Part shown: one piece after another, positions 50,122 to 51,728 of the stretch
How positions within the stretch are numbered: the stretch's first letter is position 1
Layout of the letters: each line of letters starts with the position of its first letter
Position numbers and translations under genes: made by a program
Notes under the pieces: generated by a model
What the model saw: the letters and a program-made list of their open reading frames with translations, nothing else
Database searches by the model: none
What the model was told of the DNA's origin: nothing
Source: an uncultured Methylococcaceae bacterium
Lineage (GTDB): Bacteria; Pseudomonadota; Gammaproteobacteria; Methylococcales; Methylococcaceae
Assembly: GCA_903934875.1 (NCBI GenBank)
Contig: CAIZPP010000151.1
Coordinates: 1 to 51,728, forward strand
DNA: 51,728 nucleotides
Reading direction: 5' to 3'

Positions 50122-50538
50122 ATGAAGCTTTTTCTGTCCATTATCTTTACCGTTCTTTTCTTTACCCATGCCTACGGCGAAACCGTCGGCATAACACCAC
50201 AGACCCAGGGGGATGTCACTTTTGTCAGCGGCGGCATCGGTGAGGATGAGCATAAAGCGCTACGGGCCATCCAAAACCAATACAATCTGCATCTGACCTT
50301 CGCCGTCAAGGGTTCGGGGGAATACGTGTCCGGGGCCAAGGTCAAGATCGAAGACGCGAAAGGCCATGTTTTCCTGGACACTACAACCAATGGCCCCACC
50401 CTTTTGGTGCAGCTTAAGCCCGGACATTACAAGGTTAGCGCAGACCGCGACGGGCATGTGATAGCAGAGGAAGTCGCAGCCCCCACCAAGCATGGGACAG
50501 CCGTCGTGTTTCACTTCCCAGTCGAGAAGGGCGACTAG
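50122..50538 (+). CDS. Secreted carboxypeptidase-regulatory-like (Ig-fold) protein
   Basis: The 138-aa protein has a clear signal peptide (MKLFLSIIFTVLFFTHAYG, cleavage before ETVG). The mature part is a beta sandwich: YNLHLTFAVKGSGEYVSGAK, VKIEDAKGHVFLDTTTNGPT, LLVQLKPGHYKVSADRDGHV, as in carboxypeptidase regulatory-like domains. No catalytic residues are seen. GGAGAAG precedes the ATG at 50122. A transglutaminase-like gene begins 4 bp after its stop, so they form an operon. Confidence 0.65.
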   Translation: MKLFLSIIFTVLFFTHAYGETVGITPQTQGDVTFVSGGIGEDEHKALRAIQNQYNLHLTFAVKGSGEYVSGAKVKIEDAKGHVFLDTTTNGPTLLVQLKPGHYKVSADRDGHVIAEEVAAPTKHGTAVVFHFPVEKGD

Positions 50539-50542
50539 CACT

Positions 50543-51349
50543 ATGAAAATCCGGGTTGGCTACGAATTAATCTACGACTGTCCCCAGCCGACGCCAATGA
50601 TATTGACGTTGCACATCCATTTTACCCGCGCCTCCGACATCGTCGTCCCCGACTACCTCACCGCCACCCCGACTATCCCCATCACCGCCTACCGCGATGC
50701 CTTCGGCAACTGGTGCAGCCGGATCGTTGCGCCTAAGGGTCAGCTTCGGCTTGCTTCCACTGCGGTTGTGAACGACACGGGCGCGGTGGACAGTGCCAAC
50801 ACTTCGGCGTGGCAGTACCCGGTGCAAGACCTGCCCGAGGAGACTCTGGTGTTCCTGTTGGGCAGCCGCTATTGCGATACTGACCGCCTGTCCCAAACGG
50901 CCTGGGATTTGTTTGGCAAATCGCCACCAGGTTGGGGGCGCGTCCAAGCCATCTGCGACTTCGTCCACTGCCATGTCAGCTTTGGCTACGAACACGCAAG
51001 GTCCACGCGGACAGCAGGGGAGACGCTCCATGAGGGGATAGGCGTCTGCCGCGATTACGCCCACCTCGCCATTGCGTTATGCCGTTGCATGAACATTCCG
51101 GCCCGCTACTGCACCGGCTACCTGAGCGACATCGGCCTGCCGCCGCCCTACAGCACGATGGATTTTGCCGCTTGGCTTGAGGTTTACTTGGGAGGACACT
51201 GGCACACCTTCGATGCCCGCAATAACACACCGCGCATTGGACGCATATTGATCGCACGGGGCCGCGACGCCGCCGATGTCCCCATTGTCCATACGTTTGG
51301 CCCCAATACCCTGGCAAGTTTCAAAGTCTGGACGGACGAGGTGCAGTAG
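50543..51349 (+). CDS. Transglutaminase-like cysteine protease-fold protein
   Basis: The 268-aa protein has an N-terminal beta domain (MKIRVGYELIYDCPQPTPMI) followed by a transglutaminase-like core: WGRVQAICDFVHCHVSFGYE, then GIGVCRDYAHLAIALCRCMN with the nucleophilic Cys, ARYCTGYLSDIG, and MDFAAWLEVYLGGHWHTFDA with the Asp. The position usually held by the catalytic His (DFHAW) is Ala here, so activity is doubtful or uses another residue. The C-terminus IGRILIARGRDAADVPIVHT is typical of this bacterial subfamily. The ATG at 50543 lies 4 bp after the secreted protein's stop. Cytoplasmic location is likely, as no signal peptide is present. Confidence 0.8.
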   Translation: MKIRVGYELIYDCPQPTPMILTLHIHFTRASDIVVPDYLTATPTIPITAYRDAFGNWCSRIVAPKGQLRLASTAVVNDTGAVDSANTSAWQYPVQDLPEETLVFLLGSRYCDTDRLSQTAWDLFGKSPPGWGRVQAICDFVHCHVSFGYEHARSTRTAGETLHEGIGVCRDYAHLAIALCRCMNIPARYCTGYLSDIGLPPPYSTMDFAAWLEVYLGGHWHTFDARNNTPRIGRILIARGRDAADVPIVHTFGPNTLASFKVWTDEVQ

Positions 51350-51414
51350 CTCACTGAAATAACTGGTGTTACGCCAAAAATGCCTGTTTTAACCTTACCC
51401 TTTTGGAGAAAGAA

Positions 51415-51594
51415 ATGTCGACCGACACAATTGTGGAATCAGAAGAAGCAAGAAAAGACGCAGAAATGGCTGAAATTCGCGCCCGTGAGGCTGAAGCTCA
51501 CGCTCTTGAAGCCGAAGCTCACGCCCGTGAGGCCGAAGCTCATGCAAGAGAGGAAGCCGCAAGCAGTGGCAGCAAGGGGAACGGGAATTCTTAA
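51415..51594 (+). CDS. Small Ala/Glu repeat coiled-coil protein
   Basis: The 59-aa protein MSTDTIVESEEARKDAEMAE contains three to four tandem AEAHA(L/R)E heptads (EAEAHALEAEAHAREAEAHA) and an S/G/N-rich tail. The DNA shows matching near-identical 21-bp repeats. A TTTTGGAGAAAGAA ribosome site precedes the ATG at 51415. It is highly charged and probably a helix bundle or a low-complexity linker protein; no family is assigned. A MITE begins directly after its stop codon. Confidence 0.5.
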   Translation: MSTDTIVESEEARKDAEMAEIRAREAEAHALEAEAHAREAEAHAREEAASSGSKGNGNS

Positions 51595-51728
51595 CTGATG
51601 TTACGCAGTCATCGCTAGAGGATGGCAACTTGTGGAGTGCGGCGACTCGTCGCCGCTGGACGCAAAAGGCGGCGACGAGTCGCCGCACTCCACAACATCC
51701 GGGCTACAGCCTACACGGTTGCGTAACA
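51595..51728. mobile_element. MITE with CTGATGTTACGCA ends (copy 2, runs off the window)
   Basis: It starts CTGATGTTACGCAGTC and carries the inverted core of the element at 31829-31966 (GGAGTGCGGCGACTCGTCGC and its partner), ending TTGCGTAACA at the window edge, where about four more bases are expected. Its left end touches the stop codon of the preceding gene. Confidence 0.65.

Overview
The window looks like chromosomal DNA of a moderately GC-rich Gram-negative bacterium. A TonB/ExbB/ExbD set, a lipoprotein with a barrel-like body, a very large cyclic beta-glucan synthase and an MsbA-like exporter all need an outer membrane. Protein style and the dense small repeats suggest a gammaproteobacterium, possibly a methanotroph-like lineage, but no marker gene here settles the taxonomy. 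No rRNA, tRNA or CRISPR array was seen.

Main theme, sulfur acquisition (about 0.2-9 kb, 18.9-20.8 kb, 30.4-35.5 kb). Four proteins that would usually be labelled ABC-transporter substrate-binding proteins (240-1292, 32060-33157, 33286-34341, 34360-35439) have no signal peptide and no partner permease. They keep the Cys / His-x9-Arg-x2-Gly active-site pattern of the DszB sulfinate desulfinase. Two NtaA/SnaA/DszA-type flavin monooxygenases (6842-8251, 30392-31738), an MsuE/SsuE-like FMN reductase (20229-20795), an SfnR-like sigma54 activator (18932-20065), a class II aldolase-like protein, a sulfate-binding protein, a SulP transporter and a molbindin accompany them. Sigma54-type -24/-12 elements lie just upstream of both operons (5908-5923 on +; 35485-35500 on -). 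The simplest reading is a SfnR/sigma54-controlled pathway in which a reductase feeds FMNH2 to monooxygenases, C-S bonds are opened to sulfinates, and several paralogous desulfinases release sulfite. The substrate is unknown.

Other regions. 10.1-12.3 kb: groES-groEL behind a CIRCE-like element. 12.3-16.1 kb: an island of toxin-antitoxin remnants and an AT-rich membrane-TIR protein with an exported partner. 16.4-18.5 kb: MsbA-like exporter. 21.1-23.2 kb: tonB-exbB-exbD. 23.6-29.6 kb: a defence-like island. Here an AT-rich two-gene cassette (a 1011-aa GTPase-like/ABC-ATPase fusion and a TOPRIM/DUF4276-like protein) sits between the TIR head and the NTPase tail of what was probably one TIR-NTPase gene, followed by hicA-hicB. 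36.0-39.8 kb: a heterodimeric ABC exporter with one degenerate ATP site. 40.0-48.7 kb: the cyclic beta-1,2-glucan synthase. 48.7-51.7 kb: small envelope or coiled-coil proteins, a secreted protein and a transglutaminase-like protein.

The intergenic spaces are full of small non-coding elements with terminal inverted repeats. Several have clean target duplications of 5, 7, 9 or 11 bp, some interrupt operons, and one supplies the stop codon of the sigma54 regulator. All homology statements come from motif recognition by eye, not from database searches.
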